This document shows positions 8,959 to 17,917 of a stretch of DNA of 64,000 bases, piece by piece. The stretch is from Tropicimonas marinistellae (GTDB lineage Bacteria; Pseudomonadota; Alphaproteobacteria; Rhodobacterales; Rhodobacteraceae): NCBI RefSeq assembly GCF_001509585.1, contig NZ_LNCI01000002.1, forward strand, positions 310,001 through 374,000, read 5' to 3'. The position numbers and the translations under genes were made by a program. Below the pieces are notes generated by a model. That model ran no database searches. It saw only the letters and a list, made by a program, of their open reading frames with translations, and was not told where the DNA came from. Every line of letters begins with the position of its first letter. Within the stretch, counting starts at the first letter, position 1.

Positions 8959-9891
8959 ATGTTCGACCTGAGTGGCGCGGTCCTGATCGAGGACGAGTTT
9001 CTGCGCGACGGGTTGCAGAACGAGAAGCGCCTGTTTTCCATTGAGGAGAAACTCGGTTTCCTTACGGCACTGGAAACCGCCGGGGTTCAGCGGATCCAGG
9101 TCGGATCCTTCGTGCATCCGAAATGGGTGCCGCAAATGGCCGATACCGATGAACTGTTCGAACGGATCGAGCGGAAGCCCGGCATCGTGTACTCGGCGCT
9201 GGTCCTGAACAAGGCAGGTCTCGACCGGGCGCTGTCTGTCGGCGCGCAACACCTGTCAATTTCGGTGTCGGCCTCCGAGACCCATTCGCGCAAGAACACG
9301 AACCGGAGTGTCGACGAGGGCCGGGCCGCTATTGCCCCCACGATTGAAAAGGCGCTCGCAGAGGGGGTGGCGGTGCGCGCCGGTATCCAGTCGGCACTCG
9401 GCTGCGGTTTCGAAGGGAAGGTGGATCCTGCCAAGGTGCTGGAAATCGCGCGCGATTTCGCGGCCTTGGGCGTGCAGGAAATCAACATCGCCGATACCGC
9501 CGGGCTCGCCAATCCGCGGCAGGTTTTCGAACTCTGCAAGCGGCTACAGGGCGAACTCGGAGAACATGTGAAACTTTCGCTTCATCTGCACGACACCCGT
9601 GGCCTCGGTTTGGCCAACATGTTCGCCGGTCTGCAAGCCGGTGTGCGGATATTCGATGCTGCACTTGGTGGGCTGGGTGGCTGCCCGTTCGTCCCCAAGG
9701 CCACCGGCAATATCGCAACGGAAGACGCTGCGTTTGCCTGCGAGCAAGTCGGGCTGTCCACGGGTATTGACTGGGAAGCCATGCGCGCCCCCGTTGCTAC
9801 AGCCGAGCATCTTCTGGCGCGCGCTCTGCCCGCCAGGGTGAGCCACGTTCCGTCGCCGCCATGGAAATCCAGCACGGGAGATGCAGAATGA
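8959..9891 (+). CDS. Hydroxymethylglutaryl-CoA lyase family protein
   Basis: A 310-residue TIM-barrel enzyme of the HMG-CoA lyase/isopropylmalate synthase-like group. Seen are the catalytic and metal motif LRDGLQNE near the N-terminus, the His pair in LHLHDTRG, and GLGGCPF with the loop Cys that is diagnostic for HMG-CoA lyases. Such enzymes carry out retro-Claisen cleavage of 3-hydroxyacyl-CoA acids. The start ATG 8959 is preceded by GGAGGATACG; an alternative ATG at 8914 overlaps the previous stop. In this operon there is no HMG-CoA synthase, reductase or leucine-degradation gene, so the natural substrate is probably another branched hydroxyacyl-CoA. It is not a known part of shikimate breakdown. 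Confidence 0.88.
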   Translation: MFDLSGAVLIEDEFLRDGLQNEKRLFSIEEKLGFLTALETAGVQRIQVGSFVHPKWVPQMADTDELFERIERKPGIVYSALVLNKAGLDRALSVGAQHLSISVSASETHSRKNTNRSVDEGRAAIAPTIEKALAEGVAVRAGIQSALGCGFEGKVDPAKVLEIARDFAALGVQEINIADTAGLANPRQVFELCKRLQGELGEHVKLSLHLHDTRGLGLANMFAGLQAGVRIFDAALGGLGGCPFVPKATGNIATEDAAFACEQVGLSTGIDWEAMRAPVATAEHLLARALPARVSHVPSPPWKSSTGDAE

Positions 9892-10706
9892 GCCACAAGT
9901 ATTCACTGTCGTATCTGACGGTGCCCGGCGTCACTCCACCCGAGCAGACCTATATTGCCGCGAGAACAGGCTTTGAATGCGTCAGCTATCGGCTGTTCCA
10001 CCTCGGTGTGCCCGGTGAGCCGGACATTGACCCCACGTCTCCGCAGATCATCCGGGAAACGAAACGGGCGCTGGACGAAACCGGATTGGAATGCTTCGAC
10101 ATCGAGCTGATGCGTATCGTTCGCGGGCTCGATCCGACACAGTTCCTGCCCGCATTCGAAGCCGGCGCAGAACTCGGTGCTCGCCATGTCATCTGCTCGG
10201 CCTGGACCGATGTTCGCAACGACCGAAAGTACATCGTGGAGACCTTCGCAGAGATCTGCGACCTCGCCGCGCCCTTTGGGTTGACCGTCAACCTGGAGTT
10301 TCCAGCCTTCTCAAGGCTGACAACGCTGGATGAGGTGATCGACATCCTCGACCGCACCGGGCGGCGCAACCAGGGCGTCCTGGTCGATACGCTCTACATG
10401 CATTTCAACAAGGAGCCGCTTCTTGCTCTGGAGCGCGTGCCCTCCGAATGGATCAACTTCCTGCACATCTGTGACGCCGAGGATCTCGCATTCACCAAGG
10501 AGGAGATGATCCACATCGCCCGCGACGCCCGCCTGTATCCGGGCGAGGGGGCGATCGACTTTTGGTCGGTCAATTACCTGTTTCCGAACCTTCCGCTCTC
10601 GATCGAACTGCCACACGCAGCGCGCATGGCGGAACTCGGTCCAGAGCAACATGCAAAGAACTGTATCGACGCGGCCCGCTCCGTCTTTGACGCGACGGGG
10701 CTGTAA
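9888..10706 (+). CDS. Sugar phosphate isomerase/epimerase-like TIM-barrel protein
   Basis: A 272-residue xylose-isomerase-like TIM barrel (AP endonuclease family 2 fold). Likely metal ligands are Glu in NLEFPAF, Asp in LVDTLYMHF, His in NFLHICDAED and Glu in SIELPHAA, the Glu-Asp-His-Glu set of IolE/IolI/dehydroshikimate-dehydratase-like enzymes. The start overlaps the previous stop (ATGA), so it is translationally coupled to the lyase gene. The fold performs isomerisation, epimerisation or dehydration of polyols and oxo-cyclitols; the exact reaction is unknown. Confidence 0.85.
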   Translation: MSHKYSLSYLTVPGVTPPEQTYIAARTGFECVSYRLFHLGVPGEPDIDPTSPQIIRETKRALDETGLECFDIELMRIVRGLDPTQFLPAFEAGAELGARHVICSAWTDVRNDRKYIVETFAEICDLAAPFGLTVNLEFPAFSRLTTLDEVIDILDRTGRRNQGVLVDTLYMHFNKEPLLALERVPSEWINFLHICDAEDLAFTKEEMIHIARDARLYPGEGAIDFWSVNYLFPNLPLSIELPHAARMAELGPEQHAKNCIDAARSVFDATGL

Positions 10707-10753
10707 ACCAATATCCGGCCCGAGGCCGACATACCCATCCCCGGAGGACCCAG

Positions 10754-12160
10754 ATGGCCCGAGAGATTACCCAGGAAGAAATCGAAACCGTCGACGCGAT
10801 GCTCGCCCGTGCCCGCAAGGCGATGGAGGAGATCAAGGACTACGACCAGGCCCAGGTGGACCGGCTTGCCCAGGCACTTGGATGGAATTGCGGCAACGAG
10901 ACGACTTTCGTTCGCATCGCGCAGATGGGCGTTGACGAGAGCGGTATCGGCGACCGCGCGGGCCGTGCCGGCAAGCGCTTCAAGGTGCTGGGCGTGCTGC
11001 GTGACGCGTTGCGGCAGAAGTCCGTGGGCGTGATCGAAGATGACCCGGTCAAGGGCTTGACCAAGATCGCCAAGCCGGCCGGAGTGATTGCCTCGCTGAT
11101 CCCGACGACGAACCCCGAGCTGACGCCGCCGGTGACCGGCATCTACGCGATCAAGTGCAAGGACGCGGTGATCTTCTCGCCGCACCCGCGGGCCAAGGCC
11201 ACGACCTTCGAGATGGTCCGCGTGATGCGCGCGACACTGAAGAAGCTGGGCGCGCCGGAGGATATGTTCCAGTGCGTCGAGAAGCCCTCGATCCCGATGA
11301 CCAACTACTTGATGGCACAATGCGACCTGACGCTCGCCACCGGTGGCAAGCCGATGGTGCATGCCGCTTATTCCTCGGGAAAGCCGGCCTACGGCGTCGG
11401 CGCCGGTAACTCGACGATGGTGATCGATGAGACAGCCGACATCAAGGAGGCGGCGATGAACAGCCGTATCTCCAAGATGTCGGATTTCGGCTCCGGCTGC
11501 TCGGCCGATGGCAACCTCATCATCGTTGACCAGGTCTATGAGCAGATGAAGGAGTCGCTCATCGCGGAGGGTGGATACCTTTGTTCGCCCGAGGAGAAGG
11601 AACTGCTGGCAAAGGCACTCTGGAAGGAGGACGGCTCGCGGCGGATCGAGACCGTGGCGGTCTCGGCAAAGACCATCGCCGATTTCGCTGGCTTCGACCT
11701 GCCCGACGACCGCAAGTTCCTGATGGTCGAGCAGGATCGGATCGGTAAGGATCATCCCTTCAGCCGCGAGAAGCTCTCGGTGACAATGGCGCTCTATCGT
11801 GCTGCGGATTTCGACGATGCCCTGCGCATGGTGCGCGAGATATACGAGGTCGGCGGCAAGGGTCATTCCTGCGGTATCTATTCCTTCGACGAAGAACGCA
11901 TCCTGCGTCACGCCGAGAACGCGCCGGTGAGCCGGGTGATGGTCCGCCAGCCGCAGTCCAAGGCCAACGCGGGCAGCTTCGAGAACGGCATGCCGATGAC
12001 GTCGAGCCTCGGCTGCGGCATCTGGGGCGGCAACATCACCAACGAGAATGTCTCGCTCAAGCACTACATGAACGTCACCTGGGTCGCCCGTCCGATCCCG
12101 ATTGACCGGCCCTCCGACGAGGAATTGTTCGGTGAGTTCTACAACACGGAGGTGATGTAA
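10754..12160 (+). CDS. CoA-acylating aldehyde dehydrogenase (SauS/EutE/SucD-like)
   Basis: A 468-residue NAD(P)-dependent aldehyde dehydrogenase of the CoA-acylating group. Indicators are its short length, the early IPTTNPELTP motif and the nucleophile region FGSGCSADGN. The closest described subgroup I can recall is sulfoacetaldehyde dehydrogenase SauS and succinate semialdehyde dehydrogenase SucD. The stop shares one base with the start of the ThDP enzyme, so the two are likely paired: the ThDP enzyme would make an aldehyde from a 2-oxo acid and this enzyme would convert it to acyl-CoA. A GGAGG-type ribosome site precedes the ATG. Substrate unknown. Confidence 0.88.
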   Translation: MAREITQEEIETVDAMLARARKAMEEIKDYDQAQVDRLAQALGWNCGNETTFVRIAQMGVDESGIGDRAGRAGKRFKVLGVLRDALRQKSVGVIEDDPVKGLTKIAKPAGVIASLIPTTNPELTPPVTGIYAIKCKDAVIFSPHPRAKATTFEMVRVMRATLKKLGAPEDMFQCVEKPSIPMTNYLMAQCDLTLATGGKPMVHAAYSSGKPAYGVGAGNSTMVIDETADIKEAAMNSRISKMSDFGSGCSADGNLIIVDQVYEQMKESLIAEGGYLCSPEEKELLAKALWKEDGSRRIETVAVSAKTIADFAGFDLPDDRKFLMVEQDRIGKDHPFSREKLSVTMALYRAADFDDALRMVREIYEVGGKGHSCGIYSFDEERILRHAENAPVSRVMVRQPQSKANAGSFENGMPMTSSLGCGIWGGNITNENVSLKHYMNVTWVARPIPIDRPSDEELFGEFYNTEVM

Positions 12161-13956
12161 TGGCGAAGGACAACATCGCGCCTGGCAAGGATCTGATGTC
12201 CAACCAGATCATTCGCTACCTCGAAGGGCGCGGCATCGAGCACATCTTCGGGCTATGTGGCCACACAAACATTGCCGTTCTGTCGTCGCTGGCCAATTCG
12301 AAGATCCGCTTCGTCAACGTGCGACACGAACAGATCTCGGCCCACGCGGCCGATGGCTATGCGCGGGTGACGGGCAAGGCGTCCGTGCTGCTGTCGCATC
12401 TCTCGCCGGGTCTGACCAATGCCGCGACTGGTGTCGCCAACGCGGCGCTGGACTGTGTCCCGATGGTGGTGATCGCCGGCGATATCCCTTCCTACTATTA
12501 CGGCAAGCATCCGCACCAGGAGATCAACCTGCATGCCGATGCAAGCCAGTACGAGATCTACCGGCCCTTCGTGAAGCGCGCCTGGCGGGTGGATACACCC
12601 GAACTGCTGCCGGAAATTCTGGAAAAGGCCTTCCTGTTGGCCGAGAGCGGCCAGCCCGGGCCGGTGCTGGTCAACGTGCCGATGGACCTCTTCTCTGCCG
12701 AGATCGAGGTCGCCCTGTGGGACCGCCTGAAGGGGAATGCCAAGACCCTTGCGAAGCCCTCCATTGACGACGAAACAGCGCGCGAGATCGTGTCCCACCT
12801 CGCCGCAGCAACGTCGCCGGTCCTCTACGTGGGCGGCGGCGTCGCACGTGCGCGGGCTTATGACGAGCTACGGGAGTTCGTCGACCATATGCAAATCCCG
12901 GTAAGTCATTCGCTGATGGGCAAAGGTGTGCTGCCGGACGATCATCCGCTGGTTCTTGGAATGACCGGGTTCTGGGGGATGAAGTTCACAAACGAGCAGA
13001 CGCTCGGCGCCGACTGGATTCTGGCGCTCGGTACGCGCTTCAAAGAGGCCGACTGCTCGTCCTGGTATCCCGAATATACCTTCGACATCGGCGACGGCGG
13101 CTCGAAGCTGATCCACATCGATATCGAACCGCAGGAGATCGGCCGCAACTATCCGACCGAAATCGGTGTGGTGGCCGACCTGAAATCGGCGCTGAAGGTG
13201 CTGAACCGGGTCGCACGCGAGATACTGCCAGATGGCCGCAAGGCGCCGGGGCTGGCCGACAGGATCACCGCGGAGCGCAAGGATTTCGCCGAGAAAAACA
13301 CGGAGATGCGGCGCTCCGACGCCTTCCCGATGATGCCCGAGCGTATCCTCGCAGACCTGCGTGCCGCGATGCCGCGCGATGCGATCCTCACGTCGGACGT
13401 GGGCTGGAACAAGAATGGCGTCGCCCAGCAGTTCGACATCCTGGAGCCGGGCTCGATCCTCATCCCCGGTGGGTTCGCCACCATGGGCTTTGGCCCGCCG
13501 GCCGCCATCGGGGCGAAGATCGCCGCTCCCGGCCGCGTGGTGATCTCCCTTGTCGGCGACGGCGGTTTTGGGCAAAACCCGGCGATGCTGGCCACCGCAG
13601 TGGCCGAGGGGGCGCCCGTCATCTGGATCATCATGAACAACAACGCCTACGGCACCATCGCCGGGCTCCAGAAGGCAAACTATGGCCTAACGCACGGCAC
13701 GACCTTTCCGCGGGCGGCGACCCCCGAGGAGCAGACGCCGGACTATGCCATGATCGCCCGGGCCTACGGTTGCGACGGCGTGCGTGTAGGATCCGCAGAC
13801 GGGTTCAGGCCGGCGCTTGTAGCGGCGATTGCCAGCGGGAAGCCGACGGTGATCGACGTGGCGATGATCAATAACCCGACACCGACCTCCGGGCATTGGA
13901 ACATCCTCGATATATACTCCCCCGAAGGCAACGCGGGCCACGTATCGACCGACTGA
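12160..13956 (+). CDS. Thiamine diphosphate-dependent enzyme (acetolactate synthase/decarboxylase superfamily)
   Basis: A 598-residue three-domain ThDP enzyme. The N-terminal PYR domain shows GLCGHTNI and the catalytic Glu in VRHEQISAHAADGYARV. The central domain begins near residue 205 with SPVLYVGGGVARA. The C-terminal PP domain has the cofactor motif GDGGFGQNP with MNNNAYGTI. Family members are decarboxylases, carboligases or ring-opening hydrolases such as IolD; the sequence does not decide between these. It does not resemble Xsc sulfoacetaldehyde acetyltransferase at the N-terminus. Its one-base overlap with the acylating dehydrogenase gene argues that its product is an aldehyde. Confidence 0.88.
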   Translation: MAKDNIAPGKDLMSNQIIRYLEGRGIEHIFGLCGHTNIAVLSSLANSKIRFVNVRHEQISAHAADGYARVTGKASVLLSHLSPGLTNAATGVANAALDCVPMVVIAGDIPSYYYGKHPHQEINLHADASQYEIYRPFVKRAWRVDTPELLPEILEKAFLLAESGQPGPVLVNVPMDLFSAEIEVALWDRLKGNAKTLAKPSIDDETAREIVSHLAAATSPVLYVGGGVARARAYDELREFVDHMQIPVSHSLMGKGVLPDDHPLVLGMTGFWGMKFTNEQTLGADWILALGTRFKEADCSSWYPEYTFDIGDGGSKLIHIDIEPQEIGRNYPTEIGVVADLKSALKVLNRVAREILPDGRKAPGLADRITAERKDFAEKNTEMRRSDAFPMMPERILADLRAAMPRDAILTSDVGWNKNGVAQQFDILEPGSILIPGGFATMGFGPPAAIGAKIAAPGRVVISLVGDGGFGQNPAMLATAVAEGAPVIWIIMNNNAYGTIAGLQKANYGLTHGTTFPRAATPEEQTPDYAMIARAYGCDGVRVGSADGFRPALVAAIASGKPTVIDVAMINNPTPTSGHWNILDIYSPEGNAGHVSTD

Positions 13957-13984
13957 CGCTTCCCTCCCTACGAAGGAACTTGCC

Positions 13985-15880
13985 ATGAAAACCTCAATTG
14001 CCACTGTCTCCATCGCTGGCGATCTCAACGACAAGTTGACTGCGATCGCGAATGCCGGGTTCGACGGGATCGAGATTTTCGAGCAGGACTTCATCGCCCA
14101 TAGCGGCTCACCGGGCGAGATTGGTGCGATGGTGCGCGAACACGGATTGAAGATTGATCTGTTCCAGCCAGTAAGGGATTTCGAGGGCCTGCCCGAGCCG
14201 CTGCGGGCCAAGGCGTTCGCGCGCATCGAACGGCGCTTTGACTTGATGGAAGAGCTTGGCACAGATCTTCTGCTGGTCAGTTCCACCACGCATCCAGAGA
14301 GTATTGGCGGCGTCGACCGGATCGCGGCGGACTTTGCCGAATTGGGCGAACGCGCCGCCGCGCGCAGCATGCGGATCGGCTACGAGGCCCGAGCCTGGGG
14401 CCGATACGTCTCGGATTACCGAGACGCCTGGGAGGTCGTGCGGCGGGCCGGGCATCCCTCTGTCGGCCTGATCCTCGACAGTTTCCATACTCTCGCGGCG
14501 AATGTTGATCCCGACGGAATCCGGGCAATCCCAGGAGACCGGATCTTCCATGTGCAACTCGCGGATGCACCGAAGATCGACATGGATCTGGAGTACATGT
14601 CCCGGCATTACCGCAACATGCCCGGCGAAGGGGATCTGCCCTTGCTGGATTTCATGTGTGCCGTTGCCACGACCGGCTACGACGGCCCGTACAGTCTTGA
14701 GATACTCAACGACCAGGTCCGCGGGGGCAGTGCCCGCATCGCCGCGGTTGATGGCTATCGATCGATACTCTACCTCGCCGATCAAATGCACAGAGCCGAA
14801 CCCGCATTGCAAATCGACCTGCCCGAGATGCCGCCGAAGGGACGGGTGCTGGGGGTAGAATTCGTCGAGTTCTCCGCCAACGAGAAAGAAGCGGAAATCC
14901 TCGGGACGATGCTGCGCACCCTCGGCTTCACACCAGTGGCCAGGCATATCGCCAAGTCGGTTACGCTCTGGCAGCAGGGAGATATCAACATCGTCGTCAA
15001 CACGGAGCAAGAGGGCTTCGCCCACTCGTCGTACGTGATGCACGGAACCAGCGTGTGCGACATTGGCCTGCTGGTAGAAAACGCTGGCGCAGTTGCAAAG
15101 CGCGCGGAGGCGCTTGGCGCCAACCTGTTCTCACAACGGCGTGGCGAGGGAGAGCTCGCCATTCCCGCAATCCGCGGCGTGGGCGGCTCGGTGTTGCATT
15201 TTCTTGACCGGGCATCTGAGTTGGCCGAGGTCTGGGACACCGAATTTCGCCGGATCAATCCGGATCCGGCCGCAAACCCGGTCGGATTGGTCAACGTCGA
15301 TCACATTGCCCAGGTCATGAAACACGAGGAAATGCTCACCTGGACATTGTTCTACACGTCGATCTTTGAGATCGAAAAGGCACCTGAAGTGGACGTGGCC
15401 GACCCTGGCGGAGTCGTCCACTCCCGGGCGCTTCAGAGCAAAGACGGCTCACTACGCTTCACTCTCAATGGCGTTGATACGCACAGGACCTTCGCGGGCC
15501 GTTTTGTCTCCGACAGTTTTGGCTCGTCGGTTCAGCACCTGGCCTTCTCGACCGAGGATGTCTTCGCCACCGCTCAAAAGCTCGCTGAAAACGGGTTCGA
15601 GCCTCTGCCCATTCCCGAGAATTACTACCGCGAAATCGAGTCGCGTTTCGCACTGGCCGGAGACACCGTCGCCGCACTCAAAGCCGCCAACATCCTCTAC
15701 GATGAGGACGATACCGGAGGCAGCTACTACCAGTTCTACTCCCGCCCCTATGGTGATGGCTTTTTCTTTGAGGTGGTCGACCGGCGAGGCGGTTACAACG
15801 GCTACGGCGCCGCCAACGCCCCATACCGAACCGCGGCGCTCAAGCGTCTATCGCGCCCCGCCGGCATACCAAGGCGGTGA
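13985..15880 (+). CDS. 3-dehydroshikimate dehydratase-like / HPPD-like fusion (QsuB/QuiC1 type)
   Basis: A 631-residue two-domain protein. Residues about 1-275 form a xylose-isomerase-like TIM barrel with metal ligands in YEARAWGR, LDSFHTL, HVQLADAP and SLEILND, as in dehydroshikimate dehydratases. Residues about 290-625 form a 4-hydroxyphenylpyruvate-dioxygenase-like vicinal-oxygen-chelate domain with iron ligand motifs VDHIAQ, VQHLAFS and FFFEVVDRRGG. In Corynebacterium QsuB and Pseudomonas QuiC1 this fusion converts 3-dehydroshikimate to protocatechuate. The first gene of this operon makes such a substrate plausible. No protocatechuate ring-cleavage genes are in the window. The HPPD-like half has no settled function. 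Confidence 0.87.
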   Translation: MKTSIATVSIAGDLNDKLTAIANAGFDGIEIFEQDFIAHSGSPGEIGAMVREHGLKIDLFQPVRDFEGLPEPLRAKAFARIERRFDLMEELGTDLLLVSSTTHPESIGGVDRIAADFAELGERAAARSMRIGYEARAWGRYVSDYRDAWEVVRRAGHPSVGLILDSFHTLAANVDPDGIRAIPGDRIFHVQLADAPKIDMDLEYMSRHYRNMPGEGDLPLLDFMCAVATTGYDGPYSLEILNDQVRGGSARIAAVDGYRSILYLADQMHRAEPALQIDLPEMPPKGRVLGVEFVEFSANEKEAEILGTMLRTLGFTPVARHIAKSVTLWQQGDINIVVNTEQEGFAHSSYVMHGTSVCDIGLLVENAGAVAKRAEALGANLFSQRRGEGELAIPAIRGVGGSVLHFLDRASELAEVWDTEFRRINPDPAANPVGLVNVDHIAQVMKHEEMLTWTLFYTSIFEIEKAPEVDVADPGGVVHSRALQSKDGSLRFTLNGVDTHRTFAGRFVSDSFGSSVQHLAFSTEDVFATAQKLAENGFEPLPIPENYYREIESRFALAGDTVAALKAANILYDEDDTGGSYYQFYSRPYGDGFFFEVVDRRGGYNGYGAANAPYRTAALKRLSRPAGIPRR

Positions 15881-16173
15881 AGCTATTTCGAAACGCACTA
15901 AGCGTTATCGGCTAAGGCCCGACCGAGAACCGTGCGAGATGCCAATGGGTTATCGTCACGGTGTCTTGTGCCAAAACCACCACGTTCCGTCGCAGTGTTT
16001 CATTCTGCCAAATCGTGCGACTTGATGAATTGAGCGGCGTGGGTTGTTTCCAGTTGGTGGCGTTGGTGGAAGCGACCGCCGAAGGCACCTGCGAGGGTGA
16101 TGTCTGCGGAGCTTGGTTCCAGCCGGGCAGGGCGCTCTCGTGGCCGTCTCGGGTAAATCAACGCAATCCGTGC
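15881..16173. other. Intergenic stretch before IS6 relic B
   Basis: About 290 bp downstream of the catabolic operon with no recognisable gene. The frame of the relic is open leftward to 15961 but the encoded residues upstream of 16174 do not resemble the transposase. No convincing terminator was seen after the operon. Confidence 0.5.
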
Positions 16174-16788
16174 ATGCGCTTCAAGTCGAGCCCTGAGATC
16201 ACAGGCCTTTCGAGTATGCTCTATGTGCGGCTTTCTCCTGCGCTCAGGAAGTGTGAGGACCTTCTGCACGGGCGTGGCATAGAGGTCAGCCAAGCGTTGC
16301 TTCCGGTGGCATTTTAGGCCCGTTGTTCGCCTTTGATATCCGCGACAAACATGCGGAGGTTTTGGGTTTCGCGCCACAACCTATGGAGCGCTGTCGACCA
16401 TGAGAATGCGGTCCTGAAAAGCTGCGTGACGAAGGTGCGCGACAGGAAGTCGGCAGTGAATTTCACAAAGAAAAGACTGTGCCGGTACGGTCGCCCTCGA
16501 TCACGTGTCACTGCACCTCTTCGACGCCGTGGAGTGGCGTTGAAGGCGATTGCTGCGTCGGCGCGACGGCAAAGCGGCCGCCGGCTGAACAATCGGGCGG
16601 AGATTTCGCACCTGCATTCCTGGTGACGAGCGCGAGCAATGCGACGTTGTTGGCGGATGCGGACCTTGCAAATGTTCGCCGGCGTCAACGCCTCGGTCGT
16701 TGATTATCGCAACGCAGAGCGCAACTCATGACCGAGAGCCGTCTTCGAGAAGAACGGTGCTGCCGCTCTCGCCGAATGGCGCGGTCGT
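16174..16788 (+). pseudogene. IS6-family transposase relic B (decayed, internal deletion)
   Basis: A single + frame from ATG 16174 matches IS6-family transposases almost end to end. MRFKSSPEITG to CEDLLHGRGIEVSQ is the N-terminal helix-turn-helix region. LWSAVDHENAVLKSCVTK, NFTKKRLCRYGRPRS and GRRLNNRAEISHL follow the family order (WRAVDHEGEVLESFVTK, KKALKRHGRPE, GRWANNRAENSHL). Then RARAMRRCWRMRTLQMFAG, NASVVDYRNAER and AAALAEWRGR match the C-terminus. Stops at 16315, 16624 and 16729 interrupt the frame, and roughly 30 codons around the first catalytic Asp are missing between about 16290 and 16350. It is therefore a dead copy, older than any assembly error. It lies between the dehydratase fusion gene and the ABC importer. 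No clear terminal inverted repeats were found. Confidence 0.88.
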
Positions 16789-16936
16789 GGCGCGCCATAT
16801 GGCACAGCGACTTTGCTCTTGAAGGGACCAGGCCAAGTCCGGCTGACAGCGCAACCTGACCTGTTCGCTCGGGCCATGGCCAGGCATCAAATCGCTCTGA
16901 ATCGATTGGAAGGCTCCCGCCACCGTCCTGTCGGCT

Positions 16937-17914
16937 TTAGTGCCGGAATTCCCGCTCTGCCATCGGAGTTGCCTTGACCTGCTGACCGGGTTCGAAGGTT
17001 CGGCTCCCCTCGACGCGCGCGACCAGCGGCCCAAGGTCTGGAACCTCCAGATGCACGATCGTATCGGCGCCGAGCCGCTCGACGTGACGAACCCGCCCCG
17101 TCCACTGACCCTCGGCGTCGGAGATTACCACGTGCTCTGGGCGGATGCCGTAGGTCGCGCAGCCCATCGCTTCGGCGACCTTGCCCTCGTAGAGGTTCAT
17201 CTTGGGAGAGCCGATGAAGCCCGCGACAAAGGGCGTGGCCGGACGTTCGTAAAGGTCCATAGGGCTGCCCACCTGTTCGATCACGCCGCCATTCAGCACC
17301 ACGATCTTATCGGCCATTGTCATCGCCTCGACCTGATCATGGGTGACATAGATCATCGTCGTGCCGAGGTTCGCGTGCAGGTCGGTCAATTCGATGCGCA
17401 TCTGCGAGCGCAGCGCGGCGTCGAGATTCGACAGCGGTTCGTCAAACAGGAACACCTTTGGGTTGCGAACAATGGAGCGGCCGATGGCAACGCGCTGGCG
17501 CTGGCCGCCGGACAGTTCCTTGGGCTTGCGGTCGAGCAGGGGGCCGAGTTGCAGGATTTCGGCCGTTTCCTCCACGCGGCGCTTGATCTCGGGCTTGGGC
17601 GTTCGCGCGAGGCTCAGCCCGAAGCCGATATTGTCGCGCACCGTCAGATGCGGGTAGAGGGCGTAGCTCTGGAACACCATCGCGATGCCGCGCTTCGACG
17701 GCTCGGCGTTGCTCACGTCCTTCCCGTCGATCTCGATAGTGCCGGAGGTCTGTTCCTCCAACCCGGAGATCATGCGCAGCAGGGTCGACTTTCCGCATCC
17801 CGAGGGGCCAACGAAGACGCAGAACTCGCCGGACTCTATCGTGAGGTCCACGCCCTTGATAACCTCGACGGCGCCGAAGCTCTTCTTGACGTTCTTGAGG
17901 ACGACTTGTGCCAT
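16937..17914 (-). CDS. ugpC: ABC sugar transporter ATP-binding protein (UgpC/MalK type)
   Basis: A 325-residue ATPase of the CUT1 carbohydrate importer class. Walker A is GPSGCGKST, the signature is [15 protein letters not shown], Walker B is [13 protein letters not shown], and the switch His is in [10 protein letters not shown]. The C-terminal TOBE-like regulatory region (about 240-325) includes GIRPEHV and [10 protein letters not shown]. It is the last gene of the leftward importer operon, 3 bp after the preceding permease. It energises uptake of the sugar bound by the operon's binding protein. Confidence 0.96.
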   Translation of the reverse strand: MAQVVLKNVKKSFGAVEVIKGVDLTIESGEFCVFVGPSGCGKSTLLRMISGLEEQTSGTIEIDGKDVSNAEPSKRGIAMVFQSYALYPHLTVRDNIGFGLSLARTPKPEIKRRVEETAEILQLGPLLDRKPKELSGGQRQRVAIGRSIVRNPKVFLFDEPLSNLDAALRSQMRIELTDLHANLGTTMIYVTHDQVEAMTMADKIVVLNGGVIEQVGSPMDLYERPATPFVAGFIGSPKMNLYEGKVAEAMGCATYGIRPEHVVISDAEGQWTGRVRHVERLGADTIVHLEVPDLGPLVARVEGSRTFEPGQQVKATPMAEREFRH

Positions 17915-17917
17915 TGG

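Noticed and set aside
10574-12064. Long minus-strand open frame opposite the acylating aldehyde dehydrogenase
   Set aside because: Antisense to a well-supported enzyme gene and low-complexity His/Arg-rich translation.
10754-13956. Sulfoacetate/taurine-type pathway (SauS with Xsc)
   Set aside because: The aldehyde dehydrogenase resembles SauS, but the ThDP enzyme does not have the Xsc N-terminal pattern and no phosphotransacetylase or sulfite exporter gene is present.
16789-16936. Possible IS6 terminal inverted repeat after relic B (GGCACAGCGACTTTGC)
   Set aside because: It starts like an IS6 end but in the wrong orientation for the right terminus, and no mate was found at the left side; likely chance.
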